A stretch of DNA of 64,000 nucleotides from CAIKBL01 sp050247235 (GCA_050247235.1 JBFWUN010000021.1:6534-70533); one strand, 5' to 3'; numbered from the stretch's first letter, positions 54,455 to 63,817 are shown. Made by a program: numbers and translations. The notes: a model not told the origin generated them from the sequence alone.

Positions 54455-54530
54455 GGTCTGGACTCCGCCTGTTCGGACCTGCGCGATTATCGCATCGTTC
54501 CACGCGGCGCGCGGTGGTCCCGCGGTTCCA

Positions 54531-54559
54531 TCGACCCGGTGGAGGCCCGGCGATATCAT
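54531..54559 (+). promoter_or_regulatory. Promoter candidate of the thiolase gene
   Basis: TCGACC (54531-54536) and TATCAT (54554-54559) are separated by 17 bases, each matching four of six consensus positions. The start codon at 54614 has a GGAGCACCCC site. Confidence 0.4.
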
Positions 54560-54613
54560 TCGGACCGGATGGCCGCCCCGCGGGATCCGCTTCTCCCACG
54601 CTCGGAGCACCCC

Positions 54614-55852
54614 ATGAAAGACGTGTACGTGGCCGGGGTCGGCATGACGCCCTTCGGCAAGCATCTCGACAAGTCCCTGAAGGATCTGACCGGTGACGCA
54701 CTGGCCGCCGTGCTGAAGGATGCCGGCTGCGACCTGCGTGACATCGAGGCGGCATTCTTCGGGAATTGCGTCCAGGGCCACATGGAGGGCCAGGACATGG
54801 TGCGCGGCGAGATCGCGCTGCGCGCCTGCGGACTCGAACGGATCCCCGTGATCAACGTGGAGAACGCGTGCGCCACCGCGAGCACTGCGTTTCACCTGGC
54901 GGTCAACTACGTGAAGGCCGGGGCCGCCGACGTCGTGCTCGCGATCGGCGTGGAAAAGATGTACTCCCCCGACAAGGCGCTGATGTTCAGCGCGTTCGAC
55001 GGCGCGTGGGACGTGCACACGGTGGCGCGCAACCGCGACACGCTGGTCGCGATGGGCGACGGCGTGGAGGTGCCGCCGGGTACCACGTCCGACAAGCCCT
55101 ACAGCGTGTTCATGGACGTCTACGCGGGACTCTCCCGGCTGCACATGAAGACGTTCGGGACGACGCAACGGCAGATTGCGGCGATCGCCGCCAAGAACCA
55201 CCAGCATTCGGCGCACAACCCGCTGTCACAATACCAGCGCCCGTTCACCGTGGACGAGGTGCTCGCCGCCCAGCCGATCGTCTTTCCACTGACCCTGCCG
55301 ATGTGCTCGCCGGTCAGCGACGGTGCGGCCGCCGCAATCGTGTGCAGCGCCGCCGGTCTCAAGCGGATCGACGCCGCGCACCGCCGCACGAAGCGCGTGC
55401 TGGCGTCCGTGCTGCAGACCGGCAGTCAGCGTGCGCCGGACGATTACACGCACCACGCAACGCGTCTCGCATCGAACCGCGCCTATGCCGAAGCGGGTCT
55501 CGGGCCGCGTGACATGTCGCTCGCAGAGGTCCACGACGCGACGGCAATGGGCGAGATCATCGAAGTGGAGGCGCTGCAGCTGTGCGCGCTGGGGGACGCC
55601 GGTCCCGCGGCGGAGCGCGGCGAGTTCAGCCTGGGGGGACGAGTGCCGGTAAATCCCTCGGGGGGCCTCGAGTCGAAGGGTCACCCGATCGGCGCCACGG
55701 GCCTGGGTCAGATCTACGAACTCGTGACACAGCTGCGAGGCGAGGCAGGTCCAAGGCAGGTGGGTGGAGCGCGCGTCGGGATCGCGCAGAATGGCGGCGG
55801 GATCGTCGGCGTCGAAGAGGCCGTGGTCGCGGTGACGATCGTCGGGGGGTAA
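54614..55852 (+). CDS. Thiolase family protein (SCP-x/acetyl-CoA acetyltransferase-like)
   Basis: The protein has 412 residues. It opens VYVAGVGMTPFG and has the acyl-accepting cysteine at residue 86 in ENACATAS. The second active-site region reads EVHDATAMGEIIEVEAL, and the C-terminal glycine-rich segment is GGLESKGHPIGATGLGQIYEL (GHP motif). The sequence belongs to the SCP-x/SCP2-like branch rather than classical degradative thiolases, where CxG is expected near the C-terminus; here it reads IAQNGGGIVG with no second cysteine. It may act in ketone or sterol side-chain breakdown. It is divergent from the XRE-cupin regulator. Confidence 0.9.
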   Translation: MKDVYVAGVGMTPFGKHLDKSLKDLTGDALAAVLKDAGCDLRDIEAAFFGNCVQGHMEGQDMVRGEIALRACGLERIPVINVENACATASTAFHLAVNYVKAGAADVVLAIGVEKMYSPDKALMFSAFDGAWDVHTVARNRDTLVAMGDGVEVPPGTTSDKPYSVFMDVYAGLSRLHMKTFGTTQRQIAAIAAKNHQHSAHNPLSQYQRPFTVDEVLAAQPIVFPLTLPMCSPVSDGAAAAIVCSAAGLKRIDAAHRRTKRVLASVLQTGSQRAPDDYTHHATRLASNRAYAEAGLGPRDMSLAEVHDATAMGEIIEVEALQLCALGDAGPAAERGEFSLGGRVPVNPSGGLESKGHPIGATGLGQIYELVTQLRGEAGPRQVGGARVGIAQNGGGIVGVEEAVVAVTIVGG

Positions 55853-55878
55853 GCGCCACGCCTGGCGGGTGAGTTCGC

Positions 55879-56544
55879 GTGCGCGTCCTGCTGGTCGAGG
55901 ATTCTGACGCTCTGCGGACGACCCTGCGCCGCTGGCTCGTCGCGCACGGTTGGATCGTCGATGAAGCGACTGACTGCGTACGCGCGCTCGAGTTCCTGCA
56001 CACGTACCGATACGAAATCCTGCTCCTCGACCTGGGCCTGCCGCGCGTGGACGGCCTTTCGGTGCTGAAAGCGCTGCGTGCAGACGGCGCAGCCACGCGG
56101 GTCATGGTTCTGTCCGCACGCGACCGCACTGCCGATCGCGTCGAGGCACTGAACCTCGGTGCCGACGACTACCTCGTCAAGCCGTTTGCCTTCGAGGAGC
56201 TCGCGTCGCGGCTGCACGCGCTGATGAGGCGCAGTCTCGAGGTCCGAGCCCCCAGCCTCACGCACGGCGCGCTGACGGTGAACCCCGCGAGTCGCGTCGC
56301 GAGCGTCGACGGAACGGTGCTGCCGCTGACCCCGAAGGAATACCTGCTGCTGGAGACACTGCTGCGCCGACGCGGTGAAGTGCTGTCCCGCGCGAGCCTG
56401 TTCGAGCAGCTTTACGACAGCCACAGCGACAGCTCGGACAAGGTCATCGAAGTGCTGGTGAGCACCTTGCGCAGGAAGCTTGCGCAGGCTGGCCTGCCGG
56501 ATCCGATCGAAACGCGCCGTGGATTCGGTTACTGCATCGGTTGA
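55879..56544 (+). CDS. OmpR/PhoB family response regulator (QseB/CopR-like)
   Basis: The protein has 221 residues from a GTG start. The receiver domain has acidic residues near 8-9, phosphorylatable Asp51 in LLLDLGLP and the LVKPF lysine near residue 102. The winged-helix output domain (about 125-221) includes LTPKEYLLLETLLRR and VIEVLVSTLRRKL. This is the QseB/PmrA/CopR type. The sensor kinase overlaps its end by 26 bases. The metal-type RND operon directly downstream makes metal stress a reasonable signal. Confidence 0.92.
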   Translation: MRVLLVEDSDALRTTLRRWLVAHGWIVDEATDCVRALEFLHTYRYEILLLDLGLPRVDGLSVLKALRADGAATRVMVLSARDRTADRVEALNLGADDYLVKPFAFEELASRLHALMRRSLEVRAPSLTHGALTVNPASRVASVDGTVLPLTPKEYLLLETLLRRRGEVLSRASLFEQLYDSHSDSSDKVIEVLVSTLRRKLAQAGLPDPIETRRGFGYCIG

Positions 56545-57946
56545 GCACCCGCGTTCGCTGCGCTGGCGGTTGACGTTCAGCCTCGCCGCCGGCGGCGGCC
56601 TGCTGCTCGGCGTGCTGTTCCTGCTGCTCGACGTGCGCCTCGGCGTCGAGCTCGCGGGCCGCTTCGATTCCGCGCTCTATTCCCGCGCCCGTGCCGTGCG
56701 GGCGCTGTTCGATGCCGGCAGCCCGGGGGGCGCGCCAGGCGAACGCGCGTGGCCCGAGTATTCGCAGCGTGCGCACGAAGACTTCTACCAGGTGGTGACC
56801 CGCGACAACCGTATCGTCGCGCGCTCGCCGTCGAGCCGAGGAGGCGACATCCCGCTGCCGCCGGCGTCGCCGTCCACGCCGACGGCCACCGGGCAGTTTT
56901 ACGATGTGCGCCTGCCGGACGGCCATCACGGTCGCGCCGTCGTGCTCGACCTGGCGCCCGGACCGGATGGGGTGACCAGGCGTCTCATCGTCGCCAGCGA
57001 ACGTGAATCCCTCGACCGCGTGATGCGTGGGTTGCACGCGGTGCTGTTCGCGGGCGCGCTGGTAGCGCTCGCCGTACTGACGCTGATTGCCGTCGTCGTC
57101 GTGCGCCGGGGACTCCGGCCGCTCGCCCGGTTCGGCGACATGATCATGCGGCGGGTGGAGGATCCCGCCGCCCCGGCGCCCGTGCCGGAGACCTTGCCGA
57201 CGGAGCTCACGCCCATCGCGCGCACGCTCAACGCGGCATTCGATCGGTTGCTGGAGGCACTCGCGCGCGAGAGCCGCTTCGGGCGTGACGCCGCGCACGA
57301 ACTGCGCACCCCGCTCGCGGAGCTGGAACTTCTGACGGCGAGCCTGAAGACGCTGAGCGCCGACCCTCGGGTGCACGACCACGCGGACGCCATGCTGCGC
57401 TCGGTGCGCGGAATGACCAGTGCAGTTGACAGTCTGCTGACGCTCGCGCGCTGCGAAGCGGGCTTGGAGCTCCCGGTGTCCGAGCCGCTGGATCTCGTGG
57501 GGATCGTCCGACGTCAGATCGAGATCTGGCAGCCCGATATCACCGCGCGCGGCCTCGACGTGCAGGCGCTGCTTGGTGACGAACACTGGGTGCTCGGTGA
57601 CGCGGCGCTGGTCGAGCGCATCGTCTCGAACCTGCTCGGCAACGCGGCGCGTCACGCGCCGCCCGACGTGGCGATCGACGTTCTGATCACGGACAACGGC
57701 GCGCCACAGATCGTGATCCGCAATCCTGCGCCGCATCTCACCCCGGCACTCGCGACCCGGCTCGGGGAACGCGGCTTCAATGCCGGGGATTCGGCGGCGC
57801 GCGAGCGCCACGCCGGACTCGGGCTCGCGCTCGCCACCGCGCTCGCACGGACGCTCGGCCTGCGGCTGACGTTCACACTCGAATGCGGCGCACTGGTCGT
57901 GCAGCTGGGCGGATTTCAGACACTGCCGACACTCGATGTCACTTGA
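56519..57946 (+). CDS. Sensor histidine kinase
   Basis: The protein has 475 residues from a GTG at 56519 that overlaps the response regulator by 26 bases. Two membrane helices (about residues 19-38 and 170-190) flank a periplasmic sensor of ~130 residues with no metal-binding His/Met cluster. A HAMP-like linker is followed by the H-box AAHELRTPLAELELL near residue 265 and the N-box IVSNLLGNAARHAPP near 370. The G1 box (normally DxGxGI) reads RNPAPHL, so the nucleotide-binding aspartate is replaced by asparagine. LGLALATALARTLGL near the end is the G2-type glycine strand. It probably controls the downstream RND pump. Confidence 0.88.
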   Translation: MDSVTASVEHPRSLRWRLTFSLAAGGGLLLGVLFLLLDVRLGVELAGRFDSALYSRARAVRALFDAGSPGGAPGERAWPEYSQRAHEDFYQVVTRDNRIVARSPSSRGGDIPLPPASPSTPTATGQFYDVRLPDGHHGRAVVLDLAPGPDGVTRRLIVASERESLDRVMRGLHAVLFAGALVALAVLTLIAVVVVRRGLRPLARFGDMIMRRVEDPAAPAPVPETLPTELTPIARTLNAAFDRLLEALARESRFGRDAAHELRTPLAELELLTASLKTLSADPRVHDHADAMLRSVRGMTSAVDSLLTLARCEAGLELPVSEPLDLVGIVRRQIEIWQPDITARGLDVQALLGDEHWVLGDAALVERIVSNLLGNAARHAPPDVAIDVLITDNGAPQIVIRNPAPHLTPALATRLGERGFNAGDSAARERHAGLGLALATALARTLGLRLTFTLECGALVVQLGGFQTLPTLDVT

Positions 57947-57967
57947 GCAATATCAATTGGCGCGCTC

Positions 57968-57988
57968 ACCTTAAGCGAAACCAAAGGT
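57968..57988. promoter_or_regulatory. Dyad candidate operator of the RND operon
   Basis: ACCTT (57968-57972) and AAGGT (57984-57988) are inverted arms around an 11-base AT-richer centre. A -10-like TACCAT lies at 57998-58003 and no -35 is present, so the dyad occupies the -35 zone. An activator such as the adjacent response regulator could bind here. Confidence 0.33.
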
Positions 57989-58058
57989 CGCGGGTCCTAC
58001 CATTCGCGGCCATGCAAAGCTCGCTCCCCGTGTCTGCGTTCCGCCACATCCGGCCGCC

Positions 58059-61000
58059 ATGCTGAACGGACTCGTCCAGCGCGCGCTGACCGGCCGCCTG
58101 TTCGTCGGCGTAATCGCGCTTGGCCTCGTACTGGCGGGGGCGTACGCGTTCGAGCGGCTGCCGATCGACGCCTTCCCCGACATCTCACCCACGCAGGTCA
58201 AACTGATTCTCAAGGCCCCTGGCATGACACCCGAGGAGGTGGAATCGCGCGTCATCGCGCCGCTCGAAATGGAATTGCTGGGGATCCCGCGCCAGACCGT
58301 GCTGCGCAGCGCCGCGAAGTACGCGATCGCCGACCTGACGATCGATTTCGCCGAGGGCACGGACATCTACTGGGCGCGCCAGCAGGTGGCCGAGCGCTAC
58401 GCGAACATCGTTGGTGACCTGCCGGAGGGATTGAGCGGGGGAATCGCCCCGCTCGCCACTCCGTTGAGCGACCTGTTCATGTTCACCATCGAAGGAGGTG
58501 CACTTTCGGCGCAGGAGCGGCGCGCGCTGCTCGACTGGACGTTGCGCCCGGCGCTGCGGACGCTGCCCGGCGTCGCCGACGTGAACGCGCTCGGCGGCGA
58601 GGTACGGACCTTCGCCGTGATCCCGCGTGGTGATGCCCTGCTGCGGGCGCGGCTGTCCTATTCCGACGTGCTCGATGCGGTCGCCGCCAACAACCGCAAC
58701 GACGGCGCCGGGCGGCTCGTCGATGGTGAGGAGGCACTGATCGTACGCGCCGAGGGAGCCATCCGAACGCTCGTGGATCTCGGCGCGATCGTGCTCGCGG
58801 AACGCGATGGCGTGCCGGTGCGGATCCGTGATGTGGCCGACGTGCGCACCGAGAGCCTGACCCGTTACGGCGCGGTGACCCGTGACGGGCTCGGCGAGGC
58901 CGTGGAGGGTATCGTGATCGGGCTGCGGGGCGTCGACGCGTCGGCGCTCATCCGCGCGGTCCGGGGCAGGCTCGCCGAACTTGCGCCGAGCCTGCCACCG
59001 GGGGTCCGGATCGACGTGTTCTACGATCGCAGCGAACTGATCGCGCGCGCGGTCCGTACGGTCACGCGCGCGCTGCTCGAAGCGAGCGTGCTCGTCGTGG
59101 TGCTGCTGCTGCTGTTCCTGGGCCAGGTGCGTCCGGCAATCGTGGTGGCGCTGATGCTGCCCCTGTCCGCGCTTTGCACCTTCATCCTGATGCAGGTGTT
59201 CGGCCTTACCGCCAACCTGATGAGTCTCGGCGGACTTGCAATCGCGCTTGGAATGCTGGTGGACGCGGCGGTGGTGGTGGTCGAAAACGCGCTGAGTCAC
59301 CTGCAGCAGCGGACTGCCGGCACGTTTCCGCGCGTTCACATCGTGTACCGGGCGACATGCGAAGTGGCGGTGCCCATTGCGTCCGGGATCCTGATCATCT
59401 GTCTCGTGTTCCTCCCGCTGCTGACCTTGACGGACCTCGAAGGCAAGCTGTTCCGCCCGGTCGCACTGACAATCGTCTTCGCGCTTGGCAGCTCGCTGCT
59501 GCTGTCGCTCACCGCGGTGCCCGTGCTGGCGTCGTTGCTGCTCGCCGAGGGTGGCCAGCACCGCGAGCCATTCGTGATGCGACTGCTGCACCGGGGATAC
59601 GCGCCGTTGCTGCGCGCCGCGCTCCGGTCTCCATGGGGGTTGGGGGTCGCGGTTGTCGGCCTGTTCGGGCTTGGCACCGCGACATACCTGGATGTCGGCA
59701 AGTCGTTCATGCCGACGATGGACGAAGGCGATCTCCTGATGCAGATCGAGAAGCTCCCGTCGATCAGCCTGGCGCGTTCGGTGACGGACGACCTGCGCAT
59801 CGAACGCGCGATCCTCGCGCAGGTACCGGAAGTCGCGCATGTCGTTGCACGGGTCGGCTCGGATGAGCTGGGTCTCGATCCCATGAGTCTCAACCAGACG
59901 GACATGTTCCTTCAGCTCGCGCCGAAGGACACCTGGCGCCATCCCGACAAGGAATGGCTCGCCGAACGCATCCGCGAGGTCATGCAAGGTTTCCCCGGCA
60001 TGCACGCGAGCTTCACCCAGCCGATCGAGATGCGGGTCGCAGAGATGCTCACGGGCAGCCGCGGCGATGTCGCAATCAAGGTGTTCGGTCCGAGCCTTGC
60101 CGAACTCAGCCGGCTGGCACAGGCCATCGCTGCGGAGCTTCGCAACGTGCCGGGCAACCAGGACGTGTTCACGCTCGCGAACGACGGTGTGCAGTACCTC
60201 GAGACCCGTATCAATCGGGACGCGGCCGGGCGCGTCGGTCTCGACATCACCGCGCTTCAGGACGAACTCCGCACCCGGGTCGAAGGGCGGACCGCGGGAG
60301 TGGTGCTCGAAGAAGGGCGTCGCGTGCCCGTGATCGTCCGGGGCGACACGCGCATGCGCGAAGATGTCATGCGCTTCGTGCGCGGCAACCTGGTGTCCGC
60401 AGACGGACACAGCGTGCCGCTGACGGACGTGGCCTCCGTGAAGAGAGTGGACGGCCCGGTCAAGGTGGACCGGGAAAATGCATCACGCTACGCGCTCGTC
60501 CAGGCCAACGTGACCGGCCGGGACCTCGTGGGATTCGTGACCGAAGCCAGGGCGCGCGTCGCTGAACGGGTGCCGCTGCCGGCCGGTTACCGGCTCGAGT
60601 GGGGCGGACAGTTCGAGAACCAGCAACGCGCTGCGCGACGACTCGCGATCGTCGTGCCGGTGGCGCTGGCAGGTATCCTGCTCGTCCTCTACACGACGTT
60701 CCGTTCGCTGCGGCAGTCCGCGCTGATCCTGGCGAACATTCCCTTTGCGCTCATCGGCGGCGTGTTCGGATTGTGGCTGACCGGCGAGTACTTGTCGGTT
60801 CCCGCGTCGGTGGGGTTCATCGCACTGCTCGGCATTGCGGTGCTCAACGGGCTCGTGCTCGTTTCCTGCTTCAACCAGCTGGCAGCCGCCGGGCTGTCCC
60901 CCGACGCAGCGATCGAACAAGGGGCCCGGCGGCGGCTGCGCCCCGTGATGATGACGGCGACGATCACCGCGCTTGGGCTCGTGCCCATGCTGTTCGCGAC

Positions 61001-61133
61001 CGGCCCTGGATCTGAAATCCAGCGCCCGCTCGCGGTGGTCGTGATCGGCGGTCTCGTGACCTCCACCCTGCTCACCCTGCTGGTGCTGCCGGTGCTGTTC
61101 CGCCGGTTCGGATTCGACCGAGGTGCGCAGTGA
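58059..61133 (+). CDS. Heavy-metal-type RND efflux permease (CzcA/CusA family)
   Basis: The protein has 1024 residues: an N-terminal membrane helix, two large periplasmic loops and eleven further helices. ERLPIDAFPDISPTQVKL near residue 30 is the HME-RND signature. In helix 4 the proton-relay region reads ALGMLVDAAVVVVEN (Asp402, Glu409). The first aspartate of the CzcA DFG pattern is alanine here, as in CusA-like pumps. The methionine cluster of copper pumps is only partly matched (FMPTMDEGDLLMQIE), so Cu/Ag specificity is not certain. It is the first gene of an operon in the order A, DUF3240, C, B. Confidence 0.92.
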   Translation: MLNGLVQRALTGRLFVGVIALGLVLAGAYAFERLPIDAFPDISPTQVKLILKAPGMTPEEVESRVIAPLEMELLGIPRQTVLRSAAKYAIADLTIDFAEGTDIYWARQQVAERYANIVGDLPEGLSGGIAPLATPLSDLFMFTIEGGALSAQERRALLDWTLRPALRTLPGVADVNALGGEVRTFAVIPRGDALLRARLSYSDVLDAVAANNRNDGAGRLVDGEEALIVRAEGAIRTLVDLGAIVLAERDGVPVRIRDVADVRTESLTRYGAVTRDGLGEAVEGIVIGLRGVDASALIRAVRGRLAELAPSLPPGVRIDVFYDRSELIARAVRTVTRALLEASVLVVVLLLLFLGQVRPAIVVALMLPLSALCTFILMQVFGLTANLMSLGGLAIALGMLVDAAVVVVENALSHLQQRTAGTFPRVHIVYRATCEVAVPIASGILIICLVFLPLLTLTDLEGKLFRPVALTIVFALGSSLLLSLTAVPVLASLLLAEGGQHREPFVMRLLHRGYAPLLRAALRSPWGLGVAVVGLFGLGTATYLDVGKSFMPTMDEGDLLMQIEKLPSISLARSVTDDLRIERAILAQVPEVAHVVARVGSDELGLDPMSLNQTDMFLQLAPKDTWRHPDKEWLAERIREVMQGFPGMHASFTQPIEMRVAEMLTGSRGDVAIKVFGPSLAELSRLAQAIAAELRNVPGNQDVFTLANDGVQYLETRINRDAAGRVGLDITALQDELRTRVEGRTAGVVLEEGRRVPVIVRGDTRMREDVMRFVRGNLVSADGHSVPLTDVASVKRVDGPVKVDRENASRYALVQANVTGRDLVGFVTEARARVAERVPLPAGYRLEWGGQFENQQRAARRLAIVVPVALAGILLVLYTTFRSLRQSALILANIPFALIGGVFGLWLTGEYLSVPASVGFIALLGIAVLNGLVLVSCFNQLAAAGLSPDAAIEQGARRRLRPVMMTATITALGLVPMLFATGPGSEIQRPLAVVVIGGLVTSTLLTLLVLPVLFRRFGFDRGAQ

Positions 61134-61444
61134 GCGGGGATGAGCGCGTGCGACTGACCCTGGTGTTCCCGCCCGCGCTGGAACCCGCGCTCATCGACGA
61201 AGTACTCGCTTTCACACCCGTCGTACCGGGATTCACGACCTGGACAGGCGAGGGGCACGCCGCGGGTTTCGACCGGGCGAGCGCGACCGAACGGGTCCGT
61301 GGCCGCGTTGGCCGACGCATGCTGACGGTGGTCTGGACGCGCGCTCGGATCGACACGCTGCTCGCCGCATTGCGGACCCGCATGCCGGGTACGGACGTGT
61401 ACTGGTGGATCGAGCCGGTACTCGATTCCGGGAGCTTCCGATGA
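61130..61444 (+). CDS. DUF3240 family protein
   Basis: The protein has 104 residues from a GTG that overlaps the RND permease stop as GTGA. It has VRLTLVFPPALEPALIDEVLAF and the ending VYWWIEPVLDSGSF, typical of DUF3240, a small ferredoxin-like protein that in proteobacteria almost always accompanies metal RND pumps. No metal-binding residues are obvious. Its stop overlaps the czcC-type start (ATGA). Confidence 0.85.
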   Translation: MSGDERVRLTLVFPPALEPALIDEVLAFTPVVPGFTTWTGEGHAAGFDRASATERVRGRVGRRMLTVVWTRARIDTLLAALRTRMPGTDVYWWIEPVLDSGSFR

Positions 61445-62721
61445 ATCGACTGTCCGGCTTCCTGCTGACCGGCGCGTTTGCAACGATGACGTTCGCGGCA
61501 GACCTCCTGCCGACTGCGGATGCGGCCCGCGCCGCGATATCGGCATTGCCGACCGTGATGGCAGCCGCCGCGCGCGTCGACTCTTCGCGCGCGCGCGCGG
61601 AATCCCTGCAGCACGGGCCTTACGAGTTCCAGCTGAGCGCTGGCCCCGGCATGCGTCACGAGCGCATGGGACGGACATATGACGAATGGCAGGCCGGTGT
61701 GTCCCGCACCTGGCGCCTGCCGCGCAAGGCGAAGCTCGACGCGGCGATCGGCGCGGGCGACATCGCGACCGCGGAATTCGCGATGGAGGACGCCAGGCAT
61801 GCGGGCGCGAGGGACCTCGCGACGACGTGGTTTGCCTGGCTGCGCGGATCGACCGCCGTCGCCCTCACGAATACCCAACTCGAAACCATGGAGGCACTGC
61901 GACGGGTCACCGCGCGCCGGGTTGCGCTGGGCGATGCGGCGCGCCTCGACCTCGAGCGCGCGGACGCGGTCGTCGCACAGCTCGAATCGACGCGCGAAGC
62001 CCGGGTTCTCGCGCGGGAGGAAGCGCGCATTGCACTTGCGGAGCAGTTTCCCCGGATTCCCGTTCCGAACACGGCACCCGAAATCCCGACGCCGGACGCG
62101 CCCCCCGATGACGAGGTCACACTCGCGCAGACGATCGTCACGCGCAGCCACGAGATCGCGCTGGCCCGGGCGCTGGCCAGTCAGCACCGTCTCGCGGCGG
62201 CCCGCAGCGACGCCAACCGCACTCCCGATCCGACGCTCGGCCTGCAGCTGGCTGACGAGATGGATCACGACGAACAGACCGTCAGCCTGGTGTTTTCGAT
62301 CCCGCTCGCGGGTCGTGGGCGCGATGCGAACGCACGTGCCGATGCAGCGGCTGCGTCCGCGGCGGAAGCCGAGGCGGCCGGTGTTCAGCGCAGCGTGGAA
62401 ACCGCCGCGCGGCAGCTCGCGCGCACGGTCTCGCGTCGGCACCGAGCATGGCGAGCAGCCGCGCACGCGTTGGCAGCGACGCGCGCGGCTGCGGGCCGCG
62501 TGGAGCGGGCCTGGCAGCTTGGCGAAATCGGATTCGGCGAGCTGTCCCTGACGCGACGCGAGCTGCAGGAGGCAGAGCACACCGAACTCACCGCGCGGCT
62601 TGCCGCACACGAGGCGCTGGTGCGTCTCGAAATCGATCGACACCAGCTCTGGGCCTTTCACCTGGACGCCGTACCTGACGCCGCCGATCCTTCATCGGGA
62701 GACGAGCATGCCCATCCCTGA
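61441..62721 (+). CDS. TolC-family outer membrane efflux protein (CzcC-like)
   Basis: The protein has 426 residues with a signal peptide ending near residue 20 (TFA/ADL). The rest is two long coiled-coil helical repeats rich in Ala, Arg and Glu, as in OEP/TolC proteins (for example DPTLGLQLADEMD and VSLVFSIPLAGRGRDANAR). There is no lipobox cysteine, so it is not a lipoprotein. It overlaps the DUF3240 gene by four bases and the adaptor gene by 14. The C-terminus ends DEHAHP, mildly histidine-rich. Confidence 0.87.
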   Translation: MNRLSGFLLTGAFATMTFAADLLPTADAARAAISALPTVMAAAARVDSSRARAESLQHGPYEFQLSAGPGMRHERMGRTYDEWQAGVSRTWRLPRKAKLDAAIGAGDIATAEFAMEDARHAGARDLATTWFAWLRGSTAVALTNTQLETMEALRRVTARRVALGDAARLDLERADAVVAQLESTREARVLAREEARIALAEQFPRIPVPNTAPEIPTPDAPPDDEVTLAQTIVTRSHEIALARALASQHRLAAARSDANRTPDPTLGLQLADEMDHDEQTVSLVFSIPLAGRGRDANARADAAAASAAEAEAAGVQRSVETAARQLARTVSRRHRAWRAAAHALAATRAAAGRVERAWQLGEIGFGELSLTRRELQEAEHTELTARLAAHEALVRLEIDRHQLWAFHLDAVPDAADPSSGDEHAHP

Positions 62722-63802
62722 TCCTGCACCCGCGCGGCAGGGCGCCCTCCACATCCGGTTCGTGTACATCCTGCTCCATGCCGTCATTGCAGGGTTGTCA
62801 CCCCGCGTGGTCGCGCAGGATTCCGCCACGCTCGGACTCGACGCGCGACAGGTCCGCGAACTCGGGATCGCGTGGCACGAGATCCGGCCCGCGGAGCACC
62901 TCCGCATCGATGGCCTGACGGCGGAGATCATGCTCCCGATTGATCGGGCCACGGCGGTGGCCGCGCCATTCGCGGGCCGGGTCACCCGGGTGCTCGTGGA
63001 CGAGAGCGATGCCGTAACCGCGGGCCAGGTGCTTGCGCACATCGCAAGCCGCGAATATGCGGGGGCACGCGCGCGCCTGGACAAGGCGGTGACCCAGCAT
63101 GCGCTTGCGCGAGCGCGCCTGGCGCGCGACGAGGCCCTGCTGGCCGAAGGCATCGCCCCGCTCGCACGGGTCGAACGCAGCCGCGCGGAACTCCGGACTC
63201 TCGTCACCGAGGTCGAAGCGGCGCGCGCGATGCTGAGCGGCCTGGAGTCAGCGGGCGCCGCACCCGGGACATATGCCCTTCAAACGGGTGTCGCCGGCCA
63301 TATCGTCGAACGCCGGGTGCTGGCTGGTGAGCCGATCGCCGGATTCCAGGTGGCGTTCGTGGTGGCGGAGGACACAAGCCTGCGCGCGGAAGTCCGGGTG
63401 TCGCACCTCGATGCCGCCGGCGTGAAGCGCGGCGACGTGGTGCGGCTCGGCAATGTCACCGCCCCTGTGACCGGGCGTGGCGCCATGGTCGACCCTGCCA
63501 CGCAAACCGTCCGCATCTTTGCACGCGTCCCACCGGACAGTGGACTGCTGCCCGGGCAGCGCGTGGAGGCAGTGCTCGAATCAGCGGCCCCACCTGCAAC
63601 GTGGGAACTGCCGCGCACCGCGCTCGCCCATCGAGAGGGCGGCACGGCGGTGTACGTCATCGCAGGTGAGCACGTGAAGGTGGTGCCGGTCGAGCCGGTC
63701 TCGACGTCGCACGATACGGTGATCGTGCGAGGTCCATTGAACGCGGGGGAACGCGTCGTCGTGAACGGGGTCAGCGCGCTGAAAGCGCAGGAATCGGAGT
63801 GA
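62708..63802 (+). CDS. RND periplasmic adaptor (CzcB-like membrane fusion protein)
   Basis: The protein has 364 residues. An N-terminal signal/anchor helix (about residues 13-33) precedes a lipoyl-like barrel (AAPFAGRVTRVLVDESDAV near residue 87), a coiled hairpin (about 115-180) and a beta-barrel domain with the LPGQRVEAVLES strand. The second lipoyl half reads ALQTGVAGHIVERRVLAGEPI. There is no methionine- or histidine-rich N-terminus of the kind found in CusB or CzcB. The ATG at 62708 lies inside the CzcC gene with a GGGAG site before it. Confidence 0.9.
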   Translation: MPIPDPAPARQGALHIRFVYILLHAVIAGLSPRVVAQDSATLGLDARQVRELGIAWHEIRPAEHLRIDGLTAEIMLPIDRATAVAAPFAGRVTRVLVDESDAVTAGQVLAHIASREYAGARARLDKAVTQHALARARLARDEALLAEGIAPLARVERSRAELRTLVTEVEAARAMLSGLESAGAAPGTYALQTGVAGHIVERRVLAGEPIAGFQVAFVVAEDTSLRAEVRVSHLDAAGVKRGDVVRLGNVTAPVTGRGAMVDPATQTVRIFARVPPDSGLLPGQRVEAVLESAAPPATWELPRTALAHREGGTAVYVIAGEHVKVVPVEPVSTSHDTVIVRGPLNAGERVVVNGVSALKAQESE

Positions 63803-63817
63803 ACCCGATCGTCAGGA

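Noticed and set aside
53819..55216. Extended form of the XRE-cupin gene up to 55216
   Set aside because: The extra N-terminal part overlaps the thiolase gene antisense and has no domain; the HTH begins about 35 residues after the TTG at 54454.
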